Below are positions 6,237-14,123 of a stretch of 20,648 bases of DNA, one piece after another. This stretch comes from CAZRNB01 sp964601355. GTDB taxonomy: Bacteria > Planctomycetota > Phycisphaerae > Sedimentisphaerales > Anaerobacaceae. The notes beneath the pieces are model-generated. The model had not been told where the DNA came from. It did not search any database and worked only from the letters and a program-made list of their open reading frames with translations. The translations under genes and the position numbers were made by a program. The stretch spans positions 1 through 20,648 of the forward strand of contig CAZRNB010000047.1 in NCBI GenBank assembly GCA_964601355.1, given 5' to 3'. Each line of letters starts with the position of its first letter. The first letter of the stretch is position 1.

Positions 6237-9125
6237 TTAATGGAGGGCGGACCCTTTTATTCTATAAAGGGGTTTGAGAGTCACTATCGGCTCATTTGCC
6301 AGTAAAGTCCGAATTGGAGCAAGGTCAGGCAGCCTAAAAGCAGTACATATTGCTTTGTCGATCTGTATCCGAACTTTATCATTCTCGAGATTTGGAAACG
6401 GCTGTAACTGCTTATCCGCGATTTCATCAAAGACCGAAGCCAGTTTTTTTAACACAGATCTACTAATCTTGCAAATGTCAGGCACAAGCAATTCCTTCAA
6501 TTGAGGTTTCTTGAGTGCTACAAATGCGCCTTGTGTTTGCTCTCTGCAGGTCAGAATCGTTAGAAGTCCGAGTGATGAGTTCAACCACATACAGAGCAGC
6601 TTCTCAGAAAGCGCATGGTCGTATTTGCACTTGTTTAAGGTTATCTCCCACCAAACGTTCGAAAGCACAGGCTTGTTCATTATGACAGACGGGACACGGT
6701 AAGTGTTAAGCCTAAGTCGTTCGGTTACCAACAATCGAGAAGCGAGAGGCCAGAGTTGCTCAGTTTTGCGAAGATGTCTTCCCTCTCTCGCTTTTCCAAG
6801 GGGTGTTAGATAAGCGTTAGGTGTCTGATTAAGGGAAACAACCTTTGTGGAGTCGTGTCCCCAGAAAAATGGGAAGGGGGTCGTTTGGGAAAAGGATGGC
6901 AGCTCATTTTTTCTCCTCGGTGTTACAAAACCATCCATTACATCACGGCGGTCTGGTCCTACAGATGCAATTCTACCGAGACGAACAAGAGGTATTGTAC
7001 CTGCTATACCAATACCAGGTATTGAAACTTTCCCTTCTTGAAGGCAGATGGCTGATTTCGTCAACAGAGACTGTCCGAAAGCGCACGGCAAAATCCACGA
7101 CTCCTGCTGTTTGAGCCAGGACCATGGGACAGACAACACCTCACCGAAGATATCGCCGTCAAGTCGGATCAATGTGCCTGCCTGGTCAGAGAGGAGGTTT
7201 GCCTGATCCGTCTCAAGCAGGAATCGGGCTATGGTGACCGCATCACTCACCATACGGGGATTCTGCCAGAGGTTGACGAACTTCGTTTGTTCGTTCTTCT
7301 TGGCGTTAGAGTTTGTCTTGCGCAAAACAAGCAGGACTTCGCTTAGACTCGTGTTTTCTGAGAAGTTCCATCGTCTCGGATCATGGCTTGTTATTACCCA
7401 TTCTAACGTGTACTTTGATGCCCACAATTGACGAGTCTTGTTCCAAGCTACACCGGATAGACATGCCATAGGGAGCACGAGAGCCATCATGCCATTTTCT
7501 TTCAGATAACGGTCAGCAACGGCAACAAAGATAGAACCCAGCCCCGCGGTAGAGCTGGCGGATATGTTGTTGCGACTCAGGAAGCCTGATAGGTGTTTTT
7601 GCATTTCCCGTCTGTCATCAGGCGGGCAAGAACCGAACAGCAGGTTGCCGCCACCGCTTTTTGTGAAAGGCGGATTCATAACGCAAACATCCAGTTTAGG
7701 AAGAGACACTCCTACGGAAGTCTCTTTTTTATCTGAGCGTATTCGCACCGGTTCACTTTCCGGCTCAGAGAATAAGTTTTTCTGCGCATTGATGGCGCTA
7801 CTCACAAGAAACTCGATACTTCCGAGCGACTTTTCTTTACCGCCATGAGGCAGGGAATAGAGATTGGTTCGGTAAAAGTTTATATCAGGCGCGCGCAGCG
7901 ACAGTGTTGAAGCAGTTAGATGGACAGCGGATGGAAGAACATCAAATCCATAGAGTGTTTCTTCTATGAGGGTCTTGTGCAAAGAAATGAGATCGGGTTT
8001 TACATTTGATTCTATGGAGCTGCGGATATAGTTCTCCTCAATAGCGGATGCTGTGGCCATAAGGAGGGTTCCTGTCCCGCAGGCAATATCTGCTATTCGG
8101 GCATTTGAGATTGACTCAAGGGAATTGCACAGGGCGCTTTTATGAAGGGCGAGACGCAGAAGCAGCGCCGCTGCCGGTATGGACGTAAAATAAGTAGCAA
8201 GGAATTTTTTCTCAACAAGCAGTTTGTGATATACCCTGCCCATAAGGTCGTGGCGCAGAGAGACACGCTTCTCAACCACTTTTTGAGCGTCAGAAATCAT
8301 CATCCTGAGAATGACAGCGAGACCCATATCAGTTGGAAGGGTATTTACCATTTTCCATGCTATATGGAATATCGGATACCAGTTCAGCTTCAGTATCTCT
8401 GCCCAGTGATTAGATAGAGCAACGAGCGGCAATTCTTCGGTCATGAAATCTTGCAGCGGCTTTGCCTTCTTTACCGCGCCTGAAAGAACCTCCTGGAAGA
8501 CAAAAGCGTTTAGAAGTACAAGCCCTCCAATCCTCCGCAGGGCTTCTCTTTCTTTCTCGTTCTTAGGCTCTTCTTTCATCCCCAGCGCATCAGTCAGCCT
8601 GTCCATTACCGTCTTGAACTTTTCAGTATATTTGTCAAAAGAGATGACAGCATCTTCTACTGCTCGTGCAGCGTCTTCTATCACCTCTTCGCCGAGAATG
8701 TCCTCGTAAACAGCTCGCAGTAATTCAGCGAGTTTGGACACCGTTACACCGCGAAACTCAGAAATCTTACCAATACGAACCGTGGCAACCTGGAGAACGG
8801 GTGGATCTATAGTATCCCGGAGTTTGTCAATAGGTGCGTTTCGCAGTTCTGGTGGATAGATTATAGAAAGTGCCGCATCCGCGATTCTTTCCTCAACGCG
8901 CTGGTTCGCAGCTTTCAAACATTCAGCGTTTGCTCCAGAAACATCTCCTATCTTACCTTCAATCGCTACCCTTAAGTCGCGATACTCAACCAGCACATCG
9001 GGGTAGCGCTTCCTGCCGTCAGGTAAACGCAAGATGCTCTCTGGTGCCGAAATAAGTCCCTGCTCCTTTAATATAATAGCCAGGTGGACGTTCAGAACTT
9101 CTTCGCGTTTTCTTTCCGTTACCAT
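6237..9125 (-). CDS. Large N6-adenine DNA methylase with putative N-terminal PD-(D/E)xK nuclease domain (type IIG-like)
   Basis: 962 aa from the ATG at 9125; AAGG lies almost against the start, a poor ribosome-binding site. Methylase motifs are clear: motif I ADIACGTGTLL (345-355), an acidic motif II-like LYGFDVLPSAV (391-401), and catalytic motif IV NPPF (484-487). A helical stretch before motif I (GRVYHKLLVEKKFLATYFTSIPAAALL) matches the segment preceding the fold in N6_Mtase proteins. Residues 42-58 hold PD...EGK (P42, D43, E56, K58), the spacing expected of a PD-(D/E)xK nuclease. About residues 680-930 are probably the target-recognition region. One protein could therefore cut and methylate, as in type IIG enzymes. 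No separate restriction, specificity or BREX/DISARM gene is in the window. It may instead be an orphan methylase with a degenerate nuclease. It is first in a minus-strand cluster with the flavoprotein and amylase, an odd pairing. Confidence 0.85.
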   Translation of the reverse strand: MVTERKREEVLNVHLAIILKEQGLISAPESILRLPDGRKRYPDVLVEYRDLRVAIEGKIGDVSGANAECLKAANQRVEERIADAALSIIYPPELRNAPIDKLRDTIDPPVLQVATVRIGKISEFRGVTVSKLAELLRAVYEDILGEEVIEDAARAVEDAVISFDKYTEKFKTVMDRLTDALGMKEEPKNEKEREALRRIGGLVLLNAFVFQEVLSGAVKKAKPLQDFMTEELPLVALSNHWAEILKLNWYPIFHIAWKMVNTLPTDMGLAVILRMMISDAQKVVEKRVSLRHDLMGRVYHKLLVEKKFLATYFTSIPAAALLLRLALHKSALCNSLESISNARIADIACGTGTLLMATASAIEENYIRSSIESNVKPDLISLHKTLIEETLYGFDVLPSAVHLTASTLSLRAPDINFYRTNLYSLPHGGKEKSLGSIEFLVSSAINAQKNLFSEPESEPVRIRSDKKETSVGVSLPKLDVCVMNPPFTKSGGGNLLFGSCPPDDRREMQKHLSGFLSRNNISASSTAGLGSIFVAVADRYLKENGMMALVLPMACLSGVAWNKTRQLWASKYTLEWVITSHDPRRWNFSENTSLSEVLLVLRKTNSNAKKNEQTKFVNLWQNPRMVSDAVTIARFLLETDQANLLSDQAGTLIRLDGDIFGEVLSVPWSWLKQQESWILPCAFGQSLLTKSAICLQEGKVSIPGIGIAGTIPLVRLGRIASVGPDRRDVMDGFVTPRRKNELPSFSQTTPFPFFWGHDSTKVVSLNQTPNAYLTPLGKAREGRHLRKTEQLWPLASRLLVTERLRLNTYRVPSVIMNKPVLSNVWWEITLNKCKYDHALSEKLLCMWLNSSLGLLTILTCREQTQGAFVALKKPQLKELLVPDICKISRSVLKKLASVFDEIADKQLQPFPNLENDKVRIQIDKAICTAFRLPDLAPIRTLLANEPIVTLKPLYRIKGSALH

Positions 9126-9273
9126 ACCTTAAAATGCTCGTTGTGCTCTAAAATCAGAATGAATCTTATGACTAAGAGAGATGCAAGTCAAGCGCTGATT
9201 TCCTTCTAAGGACGATGGATGTCTCCCGTTACTAATTATCAGGTACCAGTTAACAATATCGTTTCTCGTGACA

Positions 9274-10239
9274 CTATTCAATATTCCGGATATGCTGACG
9301 ATAGATAATTTTGGGGCCGGCGTTATTTACCTGCACTAATCTGACCGTTATCTCGCGGTCGTTACTCTCCGGCCATTCCGTGCAGAACCATGTTTCATCT
9401 GTTACCCTCACATTGTAAAGCGGCGTAAATAAACCTGCCCATACTATCGCCTGCCAGTTTTGGTGAATATGACCGGCGTAATTCGAATCAACGTATTCTC
9501 TGTAACTATAGAGAAATTGCCTGATTTTTGTCATCTCCTCTTCCGAAAAAAGATATTGATCTGCTTTTTCAAAGCCTGTATGAAACATGCCGATATGAGT
9601 CATAATTATGATGTTTTCCCTTTTTGCTTTTGAGCATTTTTCAATATCATTTTTAAACCAGGGCCAGGTACCGTCCGGAAAGTCGTGAAGCTCTCCTCCT
9701 TCGTCGCCTTTTTTCCTGGAATTAAAATCAGGGCATACAAAATGACAGCCTTTATAATTAAATGAAAAATTCTGAAGATACATATCCTGTACAGGAACAG
9801 CAGCCTTTTGCCAATTAGCAAGGAGGCCGGAAAGATACTTATACTGGAGTTCAAACACATTCTGAAACTCCCTTTCACATCCTGCGCTAATTTCGTTGTC
9901 ACCTATTATGGGTACATAAAAAATACCGGCATTGTTCAGACGGTTTAGTATCTCCCGTGCGATTATCAGGTTTCTATTTTTCTCAGGGCCGCCCCATGCA
10001 ATGTCTCCTAAAACAAAGACTAATTCTATATCGTTGCTGTCTTTATTATTGATTATCCAGTCAACGGCAGTCTCAAATTTTGCTCTATGAATTGCGTTTC
10101 CGTCCAGATGTGGATCGGCCAAGATTGCAAATGAAAAGGTTTTGCCATATCCGGGTGACGCATCTGAAAAAAGCACAATCAATAATAGCAAAAGAACCTG
10201 GCTTAAAAATCTGCTCATTATTCTGCTAATCATGTACAT
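9274..10239 (-). CDS. Calcineurin-like metallophosphoesterase, exported
   Basis: 321 aa from the ATG at 10239. The frame is open to an ATG at 10332, but the extra 31 residues (MFFYKLCCAS...) do not look like a start, while 10239 or 10233 places a signal peptide (RFLSQVLLLLLIVLFSDASPGYG) at the N-terminus. No start has a good ribosome-binding site. Metal-site motifs are in order: ADPH (Asp42, His44), VLGDIAW (Asp79), IGDNE in place of the usual GNHE (Asn115), MTHIGMFH (His215) and GHIH (His257, His259). These define a dinuclear-metal phosphoesterase; the GDNE variant is a small departure. The substrate is unknown. The gene diverges from the metal-efflux locus and is flanked by a 148-nt spacer (9126-9273) in which I see no structure. 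Confidence 0.85.
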   Translation of the reverse strand: MYMISRIMSRFLSQVLLLLLIVLFSDASPGYGKTFSFAILADPHLDGNAIHRAKFETAVDWIINNKDSNDIELVFVLGDIAWGGPEKNRNLIIAREILNRLNNAGIFYVPIIGDNEISAGCEREFQNVFELQYKYLSGLLANWQKAAVPVQDMYLQNFSFNYKGCHFVCPDFNSRKKGDEGGELHDFPDGTWPWFKNDIEKCSKAKRENIIIMTHIGMFHTGFEKADQYLFSEEEMTKIRQFLYSYREYVDSNYAGHIHQNWQAIVWAGLFTPLYNVRVTDETWFCTEWPESNDREITVRLVQVNNAGPKIIYRQHIRNIE

Positions 10240-10371
10240 TATTGTAACATTATGTCTCAGAATTTGGTATATACAACCAACAGAGTAATCATAATAAACC
10301 TGAGAAGCACAACACAGTTTGTAGAAAAACATTGCGTAAGCGTAAGCGGAATGTATATTATCCGAAAAGAA

Positions 10372-10401
10372 CGGAAAGAGGTCTAAATTACAGGATTTCC
10401 G
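10372..10401. promoter_or_regulatory. Inverted repeat in the divergent spacer before the efflux locus
   Basis: The 207-nt spacer between the divergent phosphoesterase and TolC-like genes holds CGGAAA (10372-10377) and TTTCCG (10396-10401), 6-bp arms 18 nt apart. AACGG just outside the left arm is partly mirrored by CCGTT on the right. A TATATT at 10414 could be a -10 box, but no well-spaced -35 is apparent. A tandem GCGTAA lies at 10334-10345. It could be an operator for a metal regulator not encoded here; the support is weak. Confidence 0.25.
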
Positions 10402-10446
10402 AACCGTTGCTGTTTTATATTAGCGGAATTCGCAAGGATGTGTCAA

Positions 10447-11763
10447 ATGAAGTGGTCAAACGCATTTTTCTATTGTGTGATAATACTCATATCAACCGCC
10501 TCTAATTGTTTTGCCAAAAGCTCCGAATCCATTTCCGATGTCAACCATACCCTGAACGAAGTCGAAGGAGGCCCTGTGACGCTGCAGGATTACCTGTCGT
10601 ATGCTGCCCTGAATAACGCCGGTCTGAAAGCGGCATTCGAGGAGTGGAAATCGGCAATGGAGCAGGTGCCGCAGGTTAAAGCTCTGCCCGATCCGGAATT
10701 TACTTATGGCAACTTTATTGAGGAGGTTGAAACGAAACAAGGCCCCCGGGCGCAGAGGTTCCAGCTTATGCAGGTTTTTCCGTGGTTCGGCACAATCGAG
10801 GCTCGGACGGATGCCGCTGCCGCAGCGGCAAAAGCCGCCAGAAAAAGATACGATGCCCAGAAAGTGAAACTATTTTTTGAAGTAAAAGATGCTTTTTACG
10901 AATATACGTACCTGGCAGGAGCCGTTGAAATAGCGGCAGAAAATCTTGAGCTTGTCAAGCACTTTGAAGAGGTCGCTCGAACCAAATATATGGCAGCGGC
11001 GGCGAGTCATCCGGATGTGATACTGGCGCAGGTGGAATTGGCAAAACAGGAATACCAGTTTAAGACGCTTGAGGAGCTAAGAAAGCCGATAGTGACTCGC
11101 CTCAATGCTGTTCTTAACCGCCAAAGTTTTGAAATGCTGCCCTGGCCGAAAAAAGAAGAGCTCCAAATAGTAAAACTCGACCGTCAGCAAATAATAGAGA
11201 TACTAAGGTCAAATAATCCTGAGCTTGCTGCGCTTGATTTCGAGGCGGAAACAGCAAAGTACAGAATTGAGCTGGCTAAGAGGAAATTCTACCCAGACGT
11301 CGGCGTGGGAGTTGAGTGGATGACAAATAATGCCATGATGGATACGAAGCTGAGAAACAACCAGAAGGATGAGGTGATTTTGATGTTTGGTTTGAACCTG
11401 CCTATTTGGCGTAAAAGTTATACCGCAGGCCGGCTCCAGGCCAGAGCAGATCTTAATAAGACATTGCATCAAAAGAAAGAAACGGAAAACAGCCTGATAG
11501 CCGATGTTGCTGAGGCTTTGTATAATTTTGAAGATAGTGTCAGGAAGATAAATCTTTATGGCGACGTCCTGGTGCCAAAAGCGCAGGAGCTGCTCGGCGC
11601 ATCTGAAACGGCCTATACAGCCGGCACGATAGATTTCCTGAGCTTGATAAGTGCTCAGCAGAAAATGCTTGAGTTTCGATTGGAATATGAACGGGCTGTA
11701 GCAGATAATCAGCAGAGATTAGCCGAGCTTGAAATGCTTGCGGGTGCTCCTCTTAAAAAATAG
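10447..11763 (+). CDS. TolC/CusC-like outer-membrane efflux channel
   Basis: 438 aa from the ATG at 10447, which has AAGG (10434-10437) 9 nt upstream; an ATG at 10438 directly abuts that AAGG and is less likely. A signal peptide (KWSNAFFYCVIILISTASNCFA) precedes the mature protein. Its Cys follows Asn, so it lacks a proper lipobox, unlike E. coli CusC. Two outer-membrane-efflux repeats are visible, each starting with a helical segment. The marker LPDPEFTYGN and the following QVFPWFG are typical of heavy-metal CusC/CzcC-type channels, as are long Ala/Glu-rich coiled helices (EARTDAAAAAAKAARKRYDA). It should form the trimeric outer-membrane duct of the pump encoded downstream. It is the first gene of the efflux locus, 164 nt before the adaptor. 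Confidence 0.9.
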   Translation: MKWSNAFFYCVIILISTASNCFAKSSESISDVNHTLNEVEGGPVTLQDYLSYAALNNAGLKAAFEEWKSAMEQVPQVKALPDPEFTYGNFIEEVETKQGPRAQRFQLMQVFPWFGTIEARTDAAAAAAKAARKRYDAQKVKLFFEVKDAFYEYTYLAGAVEIAAENLELVKHFEEVARTKYMAAAASHPDVILAQVELAKQEYQFKTLEELRKPIVTRLNAVLNRQSFEMLPWPKKEELQIVKLDRQQIIEILRSNNPELAALDFEAETAKYRIELAKRKFYPDVGVGVEWMTNNAMMDTKLRNNQKDEVILMFGLNLPIWRKSYTAGRLQARADLNKTLHQKKETENSLIADVAEALYNFEDSVRKINLYGDVLVPKAQELLGASETAYTAGTIDFLSLISAQQKMLEFRLEYERAVADNQQRLAELEMLAGAPLKK

Positions 11764-11861
11764 TGAGTTAAAGTGCCTATGGTGAGCTAAATTGCTTAAA
11801 TGGCGTAAGCCATCCCTTACGGGAATGAGCTAAAGTTATAGTTTTCGTCACTTTAGTCACT
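11762..11861. repeat. Spacer bounded by inverted AGTGA(G)TAAAGTG motifs, with two small hairpins
   Basis: AGTGAGTTAAAGTG (11762-11775, overlapping the stop codon of the channel gene) recurs in the same direction at 11781-11794 and 11824-11837 with a few changes, and inverted as CACTTTAGTCACT at 11849-11861. First and last copies could pair as a long-range stem with one bulge. Inside are short-loop palindromes TGGC-gtaa-GCCA (about 11801-11812) and ATCCC-ttac-GGGAAT. A related AGTGACTAAA lies at 1252. It may act in mRNA processing or be a simple repeat family. Confidence 0.5.
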
Positions 11862-11927
11862 CCAGACCTTAAGAAGTTATTGAACATAAAGCCTATGGGA
11901 ATAGTATTGTAAATCAAGGTGATTTCC

Positions 11928-13397
11928 ATGGAAGCAACAAATCTCAAATCGCTATGGGCTACGAAAATAGCTAAGATAGTTGTTTTGGTTGTTATATCAT
12001 TCGTAGCGGGTTATTTAGTGAGGTCATTCTCCCAAAATCAATCCGCAACTATTCAAGAACCAAATATAGGAAAGCAAGCGGTTGATTCTAAGCAGACATG
12101 GTGGACGTGTGCGATGCACCCACAAATTCACCAGCCTAAGCCCGGCAAGTGCCCAATATGTTTTATGGATTTAATTCCCGTGGCTTCCGAGCAGGCTGAT
12201 ATTGGTCCAAGGCAGATTTCCTTTTCCAGAGAAGCTATTAAGCTGATGGAGATAGAAACCACGCCGGTTGAGAGGAAATTTGTAACAGCCGAAATCCGCA
12301 TGGTTGGCAAGGTGGAATATGATGAAAGCCGGGTAAAGGAGATAGCGGCTTGGGTTCCGGGGCGAATAGACCGACTATATGTTGACTTTACGGGAATACT
12401 CGTGAGCAAAGGGGACCACATGGTTTACCTTTATAGCCCACAGTTGCTGAGCGCTCAGGCAGAGCTTTTACAGGCGGTCAAGGCAGTCCAGGAGTCCGGC
12501 AGCGGCACATCGGAACTAATGCGACAGTCGAGCGTTGCGATGCTTGAGGCAGCCAGAGAAAAACTTCGGCTGCTGGGGCTGAAGAAGGAGCAGATAGAAG
12601 AGATTGAAAAGACGGGCAAACCCGTGGACCATTTAACCATTTACGCGCCGATAGGTGGTATTGTAATCGCCAAGCACGCCAACGCAGGCGACTATGTCGA
12701 GACGGGGATGAAGATATACACGATAGCGGATTTGTCGCAGGTATGGGTAAAGCTGGATGCATACGAACTGGATATGATGTGGATTAGATATGGACAAGCG
12801 GTGGAGTTTACGACGGAAGCATATCCTGGCGATGTTTTCAGGGGGACAATTAGCTTTATCGATCCGGTGCTGAATCCTATGACCAGAACGGTGAAGCTGC
12901 GCGTGAACATTGCGAATCCTGAGGGGCGGCTCAAGCCAGAAATGTTCGTCAGAGCCGTGGTGCGGGCAAAGGTAGCGCAGGGCGGTATGGTTATGGAGCC
13001 TGATTTGGCAGATAAGTGGATTTGTCCAATGCATCCGTCTGTTATTAAAGCCCAGGCAGGTACCTGTGATATTTGCGGCATGGATTTAGTGACGACAGAG
13101 TCGCTCGGCTATGTTACCGCTGATATTTCTAAAGAGGCACCCTTAGTTATACCAGAATCGGTTCCTCTTATTACCGGGACACGAGCCGTTGTTTACGTCA
13201 AAGTTCCGGCGGCAGAAAAGCCAACATACGAAGGTAGAGAAATAGTGCTTGGTCCGCGGGCGGGCGATTATTACATAGTAAAATCCGGCTTGTCTGAGGG
13301 CGAAAACGTGGTCACTAAAGGCAGCTTTAAGATTGATTCAGCTTTACAGATACAGGCCAAACCCAGTATGATGAATCCAGAAGGACATAGTAATTAA
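11928..13397 (+). CDS. CusB-like RND periplasmic adaptor with two heavy-metal-binding domains
   Basis: 489 aa from the ATG at 11928, with AAGG (11916-11919) at 8 nt; a GTG three codons earlier overlaps that site. A membrane segment (AKIVVLVVISFVAGYLV) is followed by a first heavy-metal-binding domain (about residues 59-84: CAMHP...CPICFMDL). The membrane-fusion core comes next: a barrel-sandwich half (EIAAWVPGRIDRLYV), an alpha-hairpin (about 175-230), the second half (IYAPIGGIVIAKHANAGDYV) and a beta-barrel (KLDAYELDMMWI; PVLNPMTRTVKLRV). A second metal-binding domain (CPMHP...CDICGMDL, about 366-387) is placed before the C-terminal membrane-proximal region. It links channel and pump and probably takes up Cu(I)/Ag(I) through its Cys, Met and His residues. 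Two such domains, one internal, is a notable arrangement. Confidence 0.93.
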   Translation: MEATNLKSLWATKIAKIVVLVVISFVAGYLVRSFSQNQSATIQEPNIGKQAVDSKQTWWTCAMHPQIHQPKPGKCPICFMDLIPVASEQADIGPRQISFSREAIKLMEIETTPVERKFVTAEIRMVGKVEYDESRVKEIAAWVPGRIDRLYVDFTGILVSKGDHMVYLYSPQLLSAQAELLQAVKAVQESGSGTSELMRQSSVAMLEAAREKLRLLGLKKEQIEEIEKTGKPVDHLTIYAPIGGIVIAKHANAGDYVETGMKIYTIADLSQVWVKLDAYELDMMWIRYGQAVEFTTEAYPGDVFRGTISFIDPVLNPMTRTVKLRVNIANPEGRLKPEMFVRAVVRAKVAQGGMVMEPDLADKWICPMHPSVIKAQAGTCDICGMDLVTTESLGYVTADISKEAPLVIPESVPLITGTRAVVYVKVPAAEKPTYEGREIVLGPRAGDYYIVKSGLSEGENVVTKGSFKIDSALQIQAKPSMMNPEGHSN

Positions 13398-13446
13398 GAA
13401 TACAGGAGACAGAATACAGAAGATACAGGACGGCCGACAGATGATG
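13398..13446. repeat. Degenerate heptad array (7 units)
   Basis: Directly after the adaptor stop codon, 49 bases divide into seven 7-nt units (GAATACA, GGAGACA, GAATACA, GAAGATA ... GATGATG), ending in TTTAGCC and a hairpin. This is the same arrangement as at 3831-3920. Confidence 0.55.
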
Positions 13447-13451
13447 TTTAG

Positions 13452-13471
13452 CCCCCCAATTTATTGGGGGG
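13452..13471. repeat. Hairpin CCCCCCAA-ttta-TTGGGGGG
   Basis: Perfect 8-bp stem with a 4-nt loop directly after TTTAGC in the spacer between the adaptor and lipoprotein genes. Only TTC follows, so any terminator activity would be weak. Confidence 0.65.
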
Positions 13472-13483
13472 TTCTCAGGCATA

Positions 13484-13525
13484 CCTGTGGGCAGGGCTGA
13501 TATTCCTGCCACCTGTGGGCAGGGC
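13484..13525. repeat. Two direct copies of CCTGTGGGCAGGGC, one as a hairpin
   Basis: CCTGTGGGCAGGGC occurs at 13484-13497 and 13512-13525. The second is preceded by CCTGCC (13505-13510) and forms a 6-bp hairpin with GGCAGG (13518-13523) around a 7-nt loop. It matches the hairpin at 3896-3920 and lies 19 nt before the ribosome-binding site of the lipoprotein gene. Confidence 0.6.
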
Positions 13526-13557
13526 ACAATACTACAATTTTTGAAAGGAGACAAAAA

Positions 13558-13941
13558 ATGAACAAAAAGATTGGAAATTTGTTGCTGGCAACCGTTGCAA
13601 TAGCAGCAATAGTTCTGTTCGGCGGGTGCAAAAAGAAGGAGCAGCCGGTCACGAAGGCCGATGCACCGACACTGGAGAAAGTTGAAAAGACCGCAACTAA
13701 AACGGCGGAAGAAACGAAAAAAGCGGCTCCTGCCGTGGTAGAGGAGACTAAGAAAACAGCGGAGAAAGTGGTAGCTGCAGTCGAGCAGACACTGTGTCCC
13801 GTGCTGGAAGGCAAAATTGATAAGAACGTTTTTGTCGAATACAAGGGTAAGAAGGTGTATTTCTGCTGTGCCGACTGCAAAGCAAAGTTCCAGGCAGAGC
13901 CGGAAAAGTATATTGCGAAGCTGCCGCAATTCAAGCAGTAA
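13558..13941 (+). CDS. YHS-type metal-binding lipoprotein of the efflux locus
   Basis: 127 aa. ATG at 13558 has AAAGGAG (13544-13550) at 7 nt, one of the strongest ribosome-binding sites in the window. A signal sequence ends in FGGC, a plausible lipobox with acylated Cys24. A Lys/Glu/Ala-rich helical linker (about 25-75) precedes a compact domain: CPVLEGKI (Cys80), then EYKGKKVYFCCADCKAKFQ (Cys103, Cys104, Cys107) and EPEKYI. This is the YHS/TRASH-like pattern CPV...FCC-x-x-C...F...PEKY found in metal-handling proteins. It is probably tethered to a membrane facing the periplasm, scavenging or delivering Cu/Ag for the adjacent CusB-CusA pump. The chaperone role is inferred from domain and position; a sensory role is also possible. 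The opposite strand carries long open frames here, which are compositional shadows. Confidence 0.88.
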   Translation: MNKKIGNLLLATVAIAAIVLFGGCKKKEQPVTKADAPTLEKVEKTATKTAEETKKAAPAVVEETKKTAEKVVAAVEQTLCPVLEGKIDKNVFVEYKGKKVYFCCADCKAKFQAEPEKYIAKLPQFKQ

Positions 13942-13979
13942 TTACAATATACATGTTTAGCCAGGGGAAAAACCATTCC

Positions 13980-14088
13980 CAAAGCCTACGGCTTTGAGGC
14001 TGCCACCCAATAAAATTGATAAATAAAGGGTGGCAGCCCCAAGCGCAGGACTCCGGCAGTGCGGAGTCTGAGCTTGGGGATGGCTTTT
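13980..14088 (+). promoter_or_regulatory. Three consecutive hairpins upstream of the RND pump gene
   Basis: Hairpin 1: CAAAGCC-tac-GGCTTTG (13980-13996). Hairpin 2: perfect 11-bp arms GGCTGCCACCC (13998-14008) and GGGTGGCAGCC (14028-14038) around an AT-rich 19-nt loop. Hairpin 3: CCCCAAGC (14037-14044) with GCTTGGGG (14072-14079), extended inside by GACTCCG/CGGAGTC (14049-14055, 14062-14068), then GGCTTTT. Hairpins 2 and 3 share 14037-14038, so their outermost pairs compete. Hairpin 3 plus TTTT (14085-14088) looks terminator-like and lies about 20 nt before the pump Shine-Dalgarno. Regulation of the pump is inferred; it may be just another cluster of the dispersed palindromes. Confidence 0.5.
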
Positions 14089-14106
14089 AACTGATGTTGA
14101 GCGAAT

Positions 14107-14123
14107 AAGGAGATTCTGTCATT
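14107..14123 (+). promoter_or_regulatory. Ribosome-binding site that points to an ATT start for the pump gene
   Basis: AAGGAG at 14107-14112 is followed after 8 nt by ATT (14121-14123), which is in frame with the pump. The in-frame stop TAA at 14106-14108 overlaps the Shine-Dalgarno, so the start must lie downstream of it. No ATG, GTG or TTG occurs in that frame before the TTG at 14184, which has no well-placed AGGAG. Confidence 0.6.

Noticed and set aside
6237..9125. BREX PglX or DISARM methylase
   Set aside because: None of the partner genes of those systems is in the window, and the putative N-terminal nuclease motif fits a type IIG-like protein better.
13327..13982. Minus-strand open frames of 173-200 codons over the lipoprotein gene
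   Set aside because: They mirror the K/E/A-rich lipoprotein, which has a strong ribosome-binding site, a lipobox and a YHS-type domain.
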